A stretch of 64,000 nucleotides of DNA from Anaerolineales bacterium (GCA_030680795.1 JAUXUL010000008.1:1-64000), one strand, 5' to 3'; shown: positions 18,513 through 26,992, counted from the first letter of the stretch. Translations and numbers: made by a program. The notes: generated by a model not told the origin, from the sequence alone.

Positions 18513-18550
18513 AAGGACTCCAGTTTACCGATTCAGTAAAGGCGTCCTTC
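18513..18550 (-). terminator. Rho-independent terminator after trxB
   Basis: On the minus strand GAAGGACGCC and GGAGTCCTTC pair imperfectly around a loop and are followed by TTTTTGTTTG. It lies just past the trxB stop and before mdh. Confidence 0.65.
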
Positions 18551-18570
18551 GCCCGCTTCATTCTTAATCT

Positions 18571-19518
18571 CTAGCTTGATTCCCCATAGGGAACTGTGCT
18601 TGCTTCGAGGAACCTCGTCGCCTGAATAGCCGCCGCCGCCCCCATTCCCGCGGAAGTGATGACCTGCCTGAAGTGCGGATCAGCCACCTCCCCAGCGGCA
18701 AACACACCAGGGACATTGGTTTCCATCTTGTTGTTAACTTTGATATAACCGAGCTCACTCATTTCCAACTTGCCTGCGAACATTTGTGTGTTCGGCGTGT
18801 GACCGATGAAAATGAACAAGCCATCCGTTTCAAAGGTCGTTTCAGCGCCTGTCTTTACATTCTTTAATTTTAAGGCTTTTAGTTTATCCGAGCCCACCGC
18901 TTCAGTTACAACTGTGTCAAGGATAAAGTTCATCTTAGGATGTTCTTTCGCGCGTTTCTGTAAAATTGCGCCCGCACGGAATTCATCACGACGATGGATC
19001 ACGGTAACGCTGGAGGCGTAGCGCGTGATGAAGAGACCCTCTTCGAGCGCGCTATCTCCGCCGCCCACGATCACAACCTTCTTTTCCTTGAAGAACCAGC
19101 CGTCACAAGTTGCACAGTACGAAACGCCGCGCCCGGTCAACTCCACTTCACCAGGGATGTTGAGGTGATTCGGATCCGCTCCTGTGGAAATGATAACCGT
19201 ATCCGCTTTGTATTCACCGCTGTCTGTCATCACCTTATATGGACGCTTCGAAAAATCCACCTCATGCGCTGTATCAAACTCAACCTGCGCGCCAAAGTTT
19301 TCGGCTTGCTTTTGGAACAACTCACCCAACTCCGGTCCACCCACACCTGTTGGAAAACCAGGGTAATTCTCAATGGTAAAAGTCAACGCGGCTTGACCGC
19401 CCAACTGCATACCCGTCAACACAACAGGAGCCAACTCAGCGCGTGCCGCATACAATGCCGCAGATAATCCCGCGGGACCCGACCCCAATATCAAAACTTT
19501 TACATGTCTGTCTGTCAT
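18571..19518 (-). CDS. trxB: Thioredoxin reductase
   Basis: 315 residues with the low-molecular-weight TrxB layout: FAD-binding LILGSGPAGLSAALYAAR near the N-terminus, redox-active CATCDG with Cys135 and Cys138, NADPH-binding VGGGDSALEEGLF, and the C-terminal GVFAAGEVADPHFRQ with a final FAD contact. The enzyme passes electrons from NADPH to thioredoxin in the cytoplasm. The VADPHFRQ variant of the usual GDV-D-x-x-x-RQ end is normal for non-enterobacterial forms. It appears to be transcribed alone because a terminator follows it. Confidence 0.93.
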   Translation of the reverse strand: MTDRHVKVLILGSGPAGLSAALYAARAELAPVVLTGMQLGGQAALTFTIENYPGFPTGVGGPELGELFQKQAENFGAQVEFDTAHEVDFSKRPYKVMTDSGEYKADTVIISTGADPNHLNIPGEVELTGRGVSYCATCDGWFFKEKKVVIVGGGDSALEEGLFITRYASSVTVIHRRDEFRAGAILQKRAKEHPKMNFILDTVVTEAVGSDKLKALKLKNVKTGAETTFETDGLFIFIGHTPNTQMFAGKLEMSELGYIKVNNKMETNVPGVFAAGEVADPHFRQVITSAGMGAAAAIQATRFLEASTVPYGESS

Positions 19519-19774
19519 TTTATTTTCCTATTTTCAGGGGCTTGTCACCCGCATCAACTTTTATTTTCATTCATCGTCAAGACGATGTTTTTGTTCATAT
19601 TATTACCGTCCAGCATTTTATCATCATCCTGATCCATCGAGGTCTGGCCGATCCTTATATTTCTCTTATACAACCTCCACAAACCCTCCCGCGCTCATCC
19701 ACAATTCCTCCATAATGGCTTGATAAAGTAAGGGCGAAAGAACAAACCAAATCAATCACCTACTGGAGGTAAAA

Positions 19775-20233
19775 ATGTCTCGTACAGGTCCTTTCATTGT
19801 TTTTAGAGTTATCGGTTTTCTGCTCCTCGTCGCTCTGATCGTTGGCGGCGGAGCAATGACCTTCAAAGCTGGCGTTGCGCAGGGAATCTCGCAGGCTCCC
19901 GCAGTGGCAGCCGCCATCGAAAAAGCCGCTGAAAATGGACAAGCTGCGCCCGTCCCGCCCATGATGTATGGCTACGGTAATCCTCACGGATATGGGTACG
20001 GCTATGGCACGCACGGTTTTGGAGGCCACCTGTTTGGCTTCTTCCCGCTGGGCGTCATCTGCTTCTCCATCCTCTTCCTATTCCTGTTCTTCGGGTTGAT
20101 GAAGATGATCTTCTTCCGTGGAATGAGCTGGGGGCATCATGGTCATCACCACGGCCCACCCTGGATGAGGCACGATGGTGAGGAAGAAAATATAGAAGGC
20201 GATAAGAAAGAAGACCAGGGTAAAAAGGAATAA
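19775..20233 (+). CDS. His/Gly/Tyr-rich two-span membrane protein
   Basis: I do not recognise a named family. The 152-residue protein has two hydrophobic segments, about residues 8-27 (IVFRVIGFLLLVALIVGGGA) and 88-110 (FPLGVICFSILFLFLFFG). Between them is a YGYGNPHGYGYGYGTHG stretch, and after the second is HHGHHHGPPWMRH followed by an acidic/basic tail. The His clusters suggest metal binding. The ATG is set by a strong GGAGGT. It lies about 150 bases upstream of a response regulator and histidine kinase on the same strand, so it may be a target or accessory of that system, perhaps in metal or envelope stress. The 256 bases upstream hold no gene. Confidence 0.7.
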   Translation: MSRTGPFIVFRVIGFLLLVALIVGGGAMTFKAGVAQGISQAPAVAAAIEKAAENGQAAPVPPMMYGYGNPHGYGYGYGTHGFGGHLFGFFPLGVICFSILFLFLFFGLMKMIFFRGMSWGHHGHHHGPPWMRHDGEEENIEGDKKEDQGKKE

Positions 20234-20380
20234 GTGCGAAGAGCGACAAGTAAAAAGTGATCAGTGAGAAGTTCTGGCTGCGGTTGCACTCTTGCCAGAA
20301 CTTCTCATATCGTCTCTTACTTCTCAACCCTTCATCTTTCCATCCTTCAAAAATCATCCTTATTCCTTTATACTCCCCCC

Positions 20381-21082
20381 ATGCAAGAACTCATCCTCAT
20401 CGTTGATGACGAACCCAAGATCGTCCGCCTCGCGCGTGACTATTTGGAGAAGAACGGCTTCCGCGTCGTCACCGCCGCAGACGGTCCCTCCGCGCTGACA
20501 ACTGCCCGCCGCGAAAAACCAGACCTGATCGTCCTCGACCTCATGCTCCCCGTCATGGATGGACGCGAAGTGTGTAAAATCCTACGCCGCGAGAGTGACC
20601 TGCCAATTATCATGCTCACCGCCCTCGCCGAAGAAGTGGATCAGGTCACCGGCCTCGAAATCGGCGCGGACGATTACATCACCAAACCATTCTCACCTCG
20701 CGCACTGGTTGCTCGAGTGCGTGCGCTTCTGCGCAGAACCCGCGGAGAAGTGAAAGCGCCAAGCATCATCCGCGCTGGCTCTCTCGAAATTGACGCGGAC
20801 AAATATTCTGCCACACTCAATAACAACCCTATCAAACTCACACCCAATGAATTCAAGCTGCTCTACATCCTCGCCAACCGCCCTGGTCAAACTTTCACCC
20901 GCGAACAACTGCTCGACGATCTGCACGGAGGCGCCTCCAGCATTGACCGCAGCGTGGACTCGCACATCAAAAATCTGCGCCGCAAACTCGAGGCTGAGTC
21001 AAAACAAAACTTGATCGAAACTGTATATGGAATCGGATATCGTTATATAAACGTTGAACCCTTCGACAAACTCAGGACATAG
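20381..21082 (+). CDS. OmpR/PhoB-family response regulator
   Basis: 233 residues. The receiver domain has acidic Asp9 and Asp10, phospho-acceptor Asp53 in LIVLDLMLPVMDG, and Lys in DDYITKPF. The C-terminal winged helix runs from about residue 135 to GYRYIN and includes LTPNEFKLLYILANRPGQTFTREQLL. An upstream in-frame start at 20264 would add 39 non-receiver residues and is rejected. The last nine residues (VEPFDKLRT) are encoded by a dispersed repeat that supplies the stop region. Partner kinase follows 20 bases downstream. Confidence 0.92.
   Translation: MQELILIVDDEPKIVRLARDYLEKNGFRVVTAADGPSALTTARREKPDLIVLDLMLPVMDGREVCKILRRESDLPIIMLTALAEEVDQVTGLEIGADDYITKPFSPRALVARVRALLRRTRGEVKAPSIIRAGSLEIDADKYSATLNNNPIKLTPNEFKLLYILANRPGQTFTREQLLDDLHGGASSIDRSVDSHIKNLRRKLEAESKQNLIETVYGIGYRYINVEPFDKLRT
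21056..21080. repeat. CTTCGACAAACTCAGG-type dispersed repeat forming the regulator C-terminus
   Basis: GAACCCTTCGACAAACTCAG is the complement of CTGAGTTTGTCGAAGGG. Relatives: 27536-27557 inside prmC, 28013-28032 and 43344-43361 in intergenic DNA. Confidence 0.7.
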
Positions 21083-21102
21083 CGTTAAACGTTCCAACCA
21101 CC

Positions 21103-22191
21103 ATGCACCCACACAACCATCGCCCCCCGCACTGGCATAGTCGCCGCCGCTTCTTTTTTTGGCGCGTGGCGCTTGTCTTTGGCGCAATGATTTTCTTCAT
21201 CATCGCCGCCATTGCAATCGCCATATATTTCATCGCCACAAAAACACAATCTGGTTTTCACAGCGGCATTTTGATTCCACTGTGCGGGCTTCCTTTGCTT
21301 TTCACATTCATTGCGTCGCTGATTGGTCGTTGGGGATTCCACCGCTTTGGCACACCGATGGCGGATGTCATGTCTGCGATTGACGCGGTTGCCGAGGGCG
21401 ATTTAAGTATTCGTGTGCGTGAAAATTTTCCTGGTGAGCTTGGTCAACTTGCGCGGCGATTCAATCGCATGATCGTCGAACTCGAACGCGCCGACCAACA
21501 GCGCCGCAATCTCACCGCCGATATCGCCCACGAGCTCCGCACGCCTCTTCATATTATCCACGGTAATCTCGAAGGCATCATTGACGGCGTCTATCAACCG
21601 ACGCCCGAACACATCAACAACACATTGGATGAGACCAAACTGCTCGCCCGCCTCGTGAACGACTTGCAGACTCTCTCCCTCGCCGAAGCGGGACAACTTC
21701 CGCTTCACCCTTCCCGTTTCATGCTCGCTGAACTTTTGCAAGATCTCACTTCAAGTTTTTCATCCCAAGCCGCGTCCCTTAACATTCACCTGACCACAAA
21801 AATGTCTGGCACTTCGCGAGAGCTCACAGCCGATTATGACAGGCTCAATCAAGTATTATCGAACTTGATTTCAAACGCGCTCAGACACACACCCAACGGT
21901 GGAACGATTTCTCTCGAAACGGAATCAGGTATCAGCGGACGCGAAGCGAGAGGCGCACGGATCACGGTCAAAGATACAGGCGCGGGAATTCCGTCCGATG
22001 ATCTTCCATTCATCTTTGACAGGTTCTGGCGCGGCGATAAATCCCGCACAGCCCGCACCAACAGCGGATTGGGACTCGCTATTGCAAAACAACTCATCCA
22101 GGCTCACGGTGGAGAGATCAGCGTTGAGAGTGAAGTTGGCAATGGCACAAGTTTTATTATTGAGTTACCTGATTCTCCACCGTACATCTAA
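21103..22191 (+). CDS. Sensor histidine kinase (BaeS/CpxA-like)
   Basis: 362 residues: a His-rich cytoplasmic N-terminus, two membrane spans (about 19-46 and 57-76) with only a very short extracytoplasmic loop, a HAMP domain (TPMADVMSAIDAVAEGDLSIRV), the HisKA box DIAHELRTPLH with His143, and an HATPase domain with N box NLISNALRHTPNGG, G1 DTGAGIP and G2 NSGLGLAIAKQ. The tiny sensor loop suggests sensing within the membrane or through a partner; the His-rich membrane protein at 19775 is a candidate. Signals to the response regulator 20 bases upstream. Confidence 0.9.
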   Translation: MHPHNHRPPHWHSRRRFFFWRVALVFGAMIFFIIAAIAIAIYFIATKTQSGFHSGILIPLCGLPLLFTFIASLIGRWGFHRFGTPMADVMSAIDAVAEGDLSIRVRENFPGELGQLARRFNRMIVELERADQQRRNLTADIAHELRTPLHIIHGNLEGIIDGVYQPTPEHINNTLDETKLLARLVNDLQTLSLAEAGQLPLHPSRFMLAELLQDLTSSFSSQAASLNIHLTTKMSGTSRELTADYDRLNQVLSNLISNALRHTPNGGTISLETESGISGREARGARITVKDTGAGIPSDDLPFIFDRFWRGDKSRTARTNSGLGLAIAKQLIQAHGGEISVESEVGNGTSFIIELPDSPPYI

Positions 22192-22269
22192 AAAAAGGGA
22201 CGCAGATTACACATGGGTTTTGTACGTTAGAGAATTCCCTGAACAAATATTTGTGAGGCTATTTTATAA

Positions 22270-22366
22270 TTGACCTCTTGCATAAGTATTCGTAGCGTGG
22301 GTTTGCATTCACCAAAGCCTGTGTTTTCAACAAAGGTCAGGTTACAAGCCTGACCTATTGCATAAT
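22270..22366. repeat. Pair of GACCTMTTGCATAA direct repeats with a hairpin
   Basis: GACCTCTTGCATAAGTATTC at 22272 and GACCTATTGCATAATCATCC at 22353 are direct repeats, and AGGTCAGGTT with AGCCTGACCT (22336-22358) forms a hairpin. The sequence resembles IS ends. The rest of the 197-base gap before uvrC shows nothing else. Confidence 0.45.
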
Positions 22367-22388
22367 CATCCGAATTGAAAAAGGGGAC

Positions 22389-24278
22389 ATGTTAGAATTG
22401 CCACCAATGGAAATTGCAGAGAAATTACAGGGCATTCTTGCCACATTGCCTGCCAAACCAGGCTGTTATATTTATCGCAATGCAGAAGGGACGATCATTT
22501 ATATCGGCAAAGCCATCAGTCTGAAAAACCGTGTGCGTTCGTACTTCCACGCTGATTCAAGCCACGATGTAAAAACCCGCCGCCTCGTCCGCGAGGTTGC
22601 TGAAATTGAATGGATCGTCGTTGGCTCGGAACTTGAGGCGCTCATCCTTGAGATGAACCTGATCAAGAAGCATCGCCCAAAATACAATATCCGTTTTAAG
22701 GACGACAAGCGCTACCCATATATAAAAATCCACTGGCATGAGCCATATCCCAAAGTGACTGTGACGCGGCAAATGGCCGAAGATGGCTCGCGTTATTTTG
22801 GTCCGTATACCTCCGCGTGGGCAGTCTATCAAACTCTGGATGCGCTTCGCAGAATTTTCCCTTACCTGACCTGCGACCGCGAGATCACGGGACTGGATAA
22901 ACGCGCGTGCCTTTACTTCGACATAAAACTTTGCAATGCTCCCTGCATTGGAGCAACCACTCAGGCAGGCTACCGCCAAATGATCTCCGACCTGATGGAT
23001 TTTCTTAGCGGACACAGTGAAGAAATTGTGACGCGCCTTGAAGCCGAGATGCAAAAAGCCTCCGAAGAAATGCGTTTCGAGAAAGCCGCCGCAGTGCGAG
23101 ATCAATTGAAAGCTGTTGGCTCCATCATTGAAAGACAGAAAGTTGTTTTTGCAACCGATTACAAAGATTCAGATGTGTTAGCCATGGCGCGCACAGACGG
23201 TGAAGCCTGTGTACAGATATTCTTCATCCGCGGCGGAAAATTGATCGGGCGGGAATATTTCATCCTCGAAGGTACGGAAGATACAGCCGACCAGGAAGTA
23301 ATGACAGAGTTCGTCAAACAGTTCTACACCGAAGCCGCGAACATTCCAGAGCAGGTAATGTTGCCGCAGGAGATCGAAGAGAGGATTATCATCTCACAAT
23401 GGCTGCGCTCGAAACGAGGGGGTAAAAAGGTTGAGTTGCTTGTGCCGAAGGAGGGTCAACCACTTGAATTGGTGCAGATGGCGGCGGAGAACGCATCCGA
23501 AACTTTGCAAGCCTTGCGCGCCCAATGGCAGGCGGATGCACACAAGCAGGAACAGGCGCTCGGCGAAGTACAGATAGCATTGAACTTGCCCACTCCGCCA
23601 AACCGCATTGAATGTTATGATGTCAGTCACACGCAAGGCGTGGCAACGATCGGCGCGATGGTCGTGTTCGAGCAGGGTGTACCAGCCAAAAAACTGTATC
23701 GCAAATTCAACATTGACAGCACCAGCATTGGCGCACCTGATGACTTCGCTTCGATGGAGGAAATGCTCACGCGCCGCTTCCGCAGGTGGAAAGGCTCACA
23801 GGAAACAGAAGCAGGCCCAGGGTCGAAAAAAGATGCGTCCTTTTCCTTCCTGCCAGACTTGATCATTATTGATGGCGGCAAAGGTCAGCTAAGCCGCGTG
23901 GTCAAAGTCCTGGAGCAGTTTGAATTGTTCGATAAAGTGCCAGTGGTGGGACTGGCAAAACAGGATGAGGAAATTTTCTTTCCACATAACAGCCAGCCTT
24001 TATTATTGCCGCGTCATTCACAAGGACTTTATCTTGTGCAACGGATTCGCGATGAAGCCCATCGTTACGGAATTAGCGCGCATCGCAAAAAACGCTCAAA
24101 ACTGGGTCTGGCATCCCAGCTGGAATCAATCCCCGGCATTGGGCCTGCGAGAAGGAAGGCCCTCTTGAAAAATTTCGGTTCTGTGGATAAGATTAGAAAA
24201 GCAACGGTTGAAGAGTTAGCCATTGTAAAAGGTATGACCAGCAGCGCGGCGGAAAGTATCAAGGCGCATTTGGAATAG
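22389..24278 (+). CDS. uvrC: Excinuclease ABC subunit C
   Basis: 629 residues with every UvrC module: GIY-YIG nuclease (KPGCYIYRNAEGTIIYIGKA, about residues 22-41) for the 3' incision, a Cys-containing segment, a UVR domain (about 205-240) for UvrB contact, the RNase-H-like endonuclease core beginning IECYDVSHTQG for the 5' incision and including LIIIDGGKGQL, and two helix-hairpin-helix motifs at the C-terminus (SIPGIGPARRKALL and VKGMTSSAAESI). A short Ser/Gly/Lys-rich stretch (about 475-490) just before LPDLIIIDGG looks like an extra loop. Start is either 22389 or Met7. It acts in nucleotide excision repair with UvrA and UvrB. Confidence 0.95.
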   Translation: MLELPPMEIAEKLQGILATLPAKPGCYIYRNAEGTIIYIGKAISLKNRVRSYFHADSSHDVKTRRLVREVAEIEWIVVGSELEALILEMNLIKKHRPKYNIRFKDDKRYPYIKIHWHEPYPKVTVTRQMAEDGSRYFGPYTSAWAVYQTLDALRRIFPYLTCDREITGLDKRACLYFDIKLCNAPCIGATTQAGYRQMISDLMDFLSGHSEEIVTRLEAEMQKASEEMRFEKAAAVRDQLKAVGSIIERQKVVFATDYKDSDVLAMARTDGEACVQIFFIRGGKLIGREYFILEGTEDTADQEVMTEFVKQFYTEAANIPEQVMLPQEIEERIIISQWLRSKRGGKKVELLVPKEGQPLELVQMAAENASETLQALRAQWQADAHKQEQALGEVQIALNLPTPPNRIECYDVSHTQGVATIGAMVVFEQGVPAKKLYRKFNIDSTSIGAPDDFASMEEMLTRRFRRWKGSQETEAGPGSKKDASFSFLPDLIIIDGGKGQLSRVVKVLEQFELFDKVPVVGLAKQDEEIFFPHNSQPLLLPRHSQGLYLVQRIRDEAHRYGISAHRKKRSKLGLASQLESIPGIGPARRKALLKNFGSVDKIRKATVEELAIVKGMTSSAAESIKAHLE

Positions 24279-24286
24279 GAGTTAGT

Positions 24287-24601
24287 ATGGTTACAGAATT
24301 AGTAGTCCTTCCTAAGGGAACCCACAACATTTTACGAAGATTAACAGGTCAATCCCGTCCTGATGTCGCTTTGTCGCTTGCCATCAAACAACTTGTGCGA
24401 TTACGTGCCAAGGAAGCGAAGGAACAGATTAAAAGCTATGAAAACAAATACAATATGACATTTGTCGAGTTTGAAAAAGCCTGTGATGACGGCCGGATTG
24501 AAGATCCATTTTCCTATGAAGTAGAAAAAGACGATTTTGAGTGGGAAGCCACTATTACAGATCTCGCCGCTCTAGAGGAAATTTCACAATGGATCGTATG
24601 A
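24287..24601 (+). CDS. TumA-like antitoxin
   Basis: The 104-residue product resembles the antitoxin that accompanies TumE-family toxins: LVVLPKGTHNILRRLTG at the start, an Arg/Lys-rich helix, then YENKYNMTFVEFEKACDDGRI and the acidic DPFSYEVEKDDFEWEA. Antitoxins of this type bind and neutralise the partner and repress their own operon; that is family knowledge, not shown here. A Shine-Dalgarno AGGAG lies 5 bases before the ATG, 8 bases after the uvrC stop. The stop overlaps the next start (ATGA). Confidence 0.75.
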   Translation: MVTELVVLPKGTHNILRRLTGQSRPDVALSLAIKQLVRLRAKEAKEQIKSYENKYNMTFVEFEKACDDGRIEDPFSYEVEKDDFEWEATITDLAALEEISQWIV

Positions 24602-24924
24602 ATGTTGAAGAATTTGAAACATCCATTATATCCATCTGCTCAAAATCCCTTGCTGTTATAAGTACGGCGGTCTTAACTTTCAGCTTTACCTGGATCAAGA
24701 TACGGACATACTTAAGAGACGGAAGCTTTGTTGACATTTCCTACAATCAAGAAACAGGCAAAACTGCCTATGCCCAAATCCGTGATGACCGTCGCATATT
24801 TGGAGCGGATAACAAAAAAGGCTGGCATTGGCATCCACGTGAAGACCCTTCATTACATGTGAAAACTGACAAGGAAGTTACTTTTGAAGGATTTATGAAA
24901 GAACTGGAAGCAGATTTCAAATGA
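24598..24924 (+). CDS. TumE-family toxin (DUF6516)
   Basis: A 108-residue protein with the DUF6516/TumE signature: TYLRDGSFVDISYNQETGKT, AYAQIRDDRRIFGADN and GWHWHPREDPSLHV, ending with VTFEGFMKELE. The family is annotated as a type II toxin component; its molecular target is not known to me. I choose the ATG at 24598, which overlaps the antitoxin stop by 4 bases; another ATG at 24589 is possible. The toxin stop overlaps the next gene (a CheY-like regulator) by 4 bases too, so three genes are translationally coupled. Confidence 0.75.
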   Translation: MNVEEFETSIISICSKSLAVISTAVLTFSFTWIKIRTYLRDGSFVDISYNQETGKTAYAQIRDDRRIFGADNKKGWHWHPREDPSLHVKTDKEVTFEGFMKELEADFK

Positions 24925-25301
24925 AAGAAATATGGGTCGTTGACGATGATGACGAAATGAGACGCGCTATTAGTTTGATGCTTAAACTGCTGGGCTTTAA
25001 TACAAAGCATTACAATAATCCGCGCCCTGCCGCTGAAGCGCTGCTGGCGGGCGGCAGGCCCGACATGTTGATCCTGGATATCAACATGCCCGAGGTCACA
25101 GGGCTGGACATACTTGAATTTCTGCGCCGCCGCAAAGTTTGGAATGACCTGCCCGTGATCATGCTTTCCTCCGAAGCGGCAGATGTAATGGTGGATAAAG
25201 CCCTGAAATTGGGCGCGGATGGCTATGTGATGAAGCCTGTTACAATTGAAGAACTGGAAAAGGTGATTGAACAGGCCTTTTCTCATCACAAGATGAAATG
25301 A
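24921..25301 (+). CDS. CheY-like single-domain response regulator
   Basis: 126 residues comprising only a receiver domain: acidic DDDD at 8-11, phospho-acceptor Asp53 in LILDINMPEVTG, Ser/Thr switch in VIMLSSEAADV and Lys in GYVMKPVTIEEL. There is no output domain, so it acts through protein contact, for example in a phosphorelay. No kinase is next to it. Its ATG overlaps the toxin stop by 4 bases, an odd coupling given the unrelated role. Confidence 0.88.
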   Translation: MKEIWVVDDDDEMRRAISLMLKLLGFNTKHYNNPRPAAEALLAGGRPDMLILDINMPEVTGLDILEFLRRRKVWNDLPVIMLSSEAADVMVDKALKLGADGYVMKPVTIEELEKVIEQAFSHHKMK

Positions 25302-25308
25302 GTGAAAG

Positions 25309-25458
25309 ATGGCTGGAAAAAATTCGAAAAACAAGAAACCAATAAAAACCGGTGAAAATAAATCAACAAATCAAAACAGGTCTGCTCAGATTTTGTTTGC
25401 AATATTTGCGATCATTTTGATCCTTTCGATGGTGCTTTCGGCAGTTTCGAATTTTTAG
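25309..25458 (+). CDS. Small single-span membrane protein (49 residues)
   Basis: A short frame starting ATG GCT GGA, 7 bases after the CheY-like stop, encodes a basic Lys/Asn-rich N-terminus and one hydrophobic helix (AQILFAIFAIILILSMVLSA, residues 26-45), ending SNF and TAG. The composition (positive-inside N-tail plus clean helix) argues for a real protein. The family has no function I know. A GTGAAAG sequence precedes the ATG, a weak ribosome binding site. Confidence 0.6.
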   Translation: MAGKNSKNKKPIKTGENKSTNQNRSAQILFAIFAIILILSMVLSAVSNF

Positions 25459-25577
25459 TTAAATCCGAAATAGTATCGGATCATCCGCACGGCAGACTGC
25501 TGTGCTTTATTTTGCAATAAGCAGTCCAAATCAAATCCATAATCTTGGATGATGCGCCCTCAGAAACTCCACGAAAA

Positions 25578-25671
25578 GACCCTAAAGGTTTCCTTTGCAA
25601 TCAAAAAGGCGTGTTAAACGGGCTTTTCTTGCAAAACATAACGCTGGTTTACCAGAAAAACCTTTAGGGTC
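25578..25671. repeat. Inverted GACCCTAAAGGTTT repeat pair
   Basis: GACCCTAAAGGTTT at 25578-25591 is inverted as AAACCTTTAGGGTC at 25658-25671. The same GACCCTAAAGGT core occurs inside the gene at 38975 (40385-40425). Together with the next element it fills the 409-base gene-free stretch 25459-25867. Confidence 0.65.
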
Positions 25672-25725
25672 TGGGTTTTCAGACCGTCTCTCAGAGGAAT
25701 TAATTTTTCCACCATCCACATTCAT

Positions 25726-25853
25726 AACCCACCTTACGCACCAAGCATGATTCCCTGAGCGACTGCGAAGGGTCTCTGAGATAGTCGTAGAGATCCTTCG
25801 TTGTCGCTCAGGGCGACATCCGTATAAAAGTGTGAAAGTGCGCAAGGTGAGTT
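25726..25853. mobile_element. MITE-like element upstream of prfA (about 128 bp)
   Basis: Terminal inverted repeats AACCCACCTTACGCAC (25726-25741) and the complement of AACTCACCTTGCGCAC (25838-25853) match at 14 of 16 positions. Nested inside is a second inverted pair, CCCTGAGCGAC and GTCGCTCAGGG (25753-25813). It has no coding capacity and ends 14 bases before the prfA ATG. Confidence 0.6.
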
Positions 25854-25867
25854 AATAAGGAAATTAC

Positions 25868-26944
25868 ATGCTCGACAAATTACAAGCAATTGAAGAAAAA
25901 TATGAACAGCTTGGCCAGGAACTGCTGGAGGTTGGCAGTAACTATCAACGCGCCAGTGAGATCAACAAAGAGCGTGTGGACCTGGAAGCCATCTATGCAA
26001 AGGTGCGTAAATACCGTCAGGCCAAGAAAAGCTTCGAGGAAGCCAAAGCCCTCATCATTTCTGAAAATGACGCGGAGTTGATCGCGCTGGCAAAAACGGA
26101 TGTGGATGATCTCGGTCCAAAGATCGAAGCCCTTGAAAAAGAGATCAGGGGCATGCTCGTCCCCAAAGACCCGCGCGATGACAGGAATGTCATCTTCGAA
26201 ATTCGCGCAGGCGCAGGCGGTGATGAAGCCGCCATCTTTGCCGCCGATCTGTTCCGCATGTACACGCGTTATGCCGATAATAAAAAATGGAAAACCGAGA
26301 TCATGTCTGAGAGCTCCATCGGCGTGGGCGGATACAAGGAAGTGATCTTTGAGCTCAAAGGCAAAGGTGCGTATTCGAAATTGAAATACGAATCAGGCGT
26401 GCATCGCGTACAACGCGTGCCGGCCACAGAATCACAGGGACGAATTCATACATCCACGGCAACAGTGACCGTGCTTGCAGAAGTGGATGATGTGGAAGTT
26501 GACATTCCCGAAAGCGATATCGAAGTTGAAGTGTATCGTTCATCAGGCGCGGGCGGACAGAACGTGCAGAAGAACTCCACCGCGGTACGTTTGTATCACA
26601 AGCCAACAGGCATGATCGTGACCTGTCAGGATGAACGCTCGCAATTGCAAAATAAATTACGCGCCCTGAGCATTCTGCGCGCACGCCTGTATGATATTGA
26701 AGAACAGAAACGACGCGCAGAACTCGAAGCAGACCGCCGTTCGCAGGTTGGATCGGGTGATCGTTCGGAAAAAATTCGCACGTATAATTATCCGCAAAGC
26801 CGCGTGACGGATCATCGCATTGGATATTCAAGTTACAACCTGTCCGTGGTAATGGACGGCGCGATAGATCAATTCATTGACCAGCTCTCCACCCAGGATG
26901 AAGCCGACAAACTTGCTTCTTCCGGTATGGATGACAATGAATAA
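25868..26944 (+). CDS. prfA: Peptide chain release factor 1
   Basis: 358 residues with the class I release factor layout: an N-terminal coiled-coil helical domain, the PxT-type recognition motif in [13 protein letters not shown] (P-A-T reads UAG/UAA, hence RF1 not RF2), and the catalytic GGQ in [13 protein letters not shown] that triggers peptidyl-tRNA hydrolysis. The Gln is the usual methylation site for PrmC, encoded next downstream. An AAGGAAATTAC ribosome binding site precedes the ATG. Confidence 0.96.
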   Translation: MLDKLQAIEEKYEQLGQELLEVGSNYQRASEINKERVDLEAIYAKVRKYRQAKKSFEEAKALIISENDAELIALAKTDVDDLGPKIEALEKEIRGMLVPKDPRDDRNVIFEIRAGAGGDEAAIFAADLFRMYTRYADNKKWKTEIMSESSIGVGGYKEVIFELKGKGAYSKLKYESGVHRVQRVPATESQGRIHTSTATVTVLAEVDDVEVDIPESDIEVEVYRSSGAGGQNVQKNSTAVRLYHKPTGMIVTCQDERSQLQNKLRALSILRARLYDIEEQKRRAELEADRRSQVGSGDRSEKIRTYNYPQSRVTDHRIGYSSYNLSVVMDGAIDQFIDQLSTQDEADKLASSGMDDNE

Positions 26945-26949
26945 ATACC

Positions 26950-26982
26950 AAGTGACAGTCACCTGCGAGGTGACTGTCACTT
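26950..26982. repeat. Perfect 33-bp palindrome between prfA and prmC
   Basis: AAGTGACAGTCACCT, a GCG loop, and AGGTGACTGTCACTT pair over 15 perfect bases. Part of it (TGACAGTCACTTTAA) recurs at 43032-43046. It could act as attenuator, processing site or repeat; there is no following T-run. Confidence 0.8.
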
Positions 26983-26992
26983 TAAACGTTGT

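Noticed and set aside
20264-20380. Longer start for the response regulator
   Set aside because: The receiver domain begins directly at the 20381 ATG; the earlier part is non-conserved and intergenic in character.
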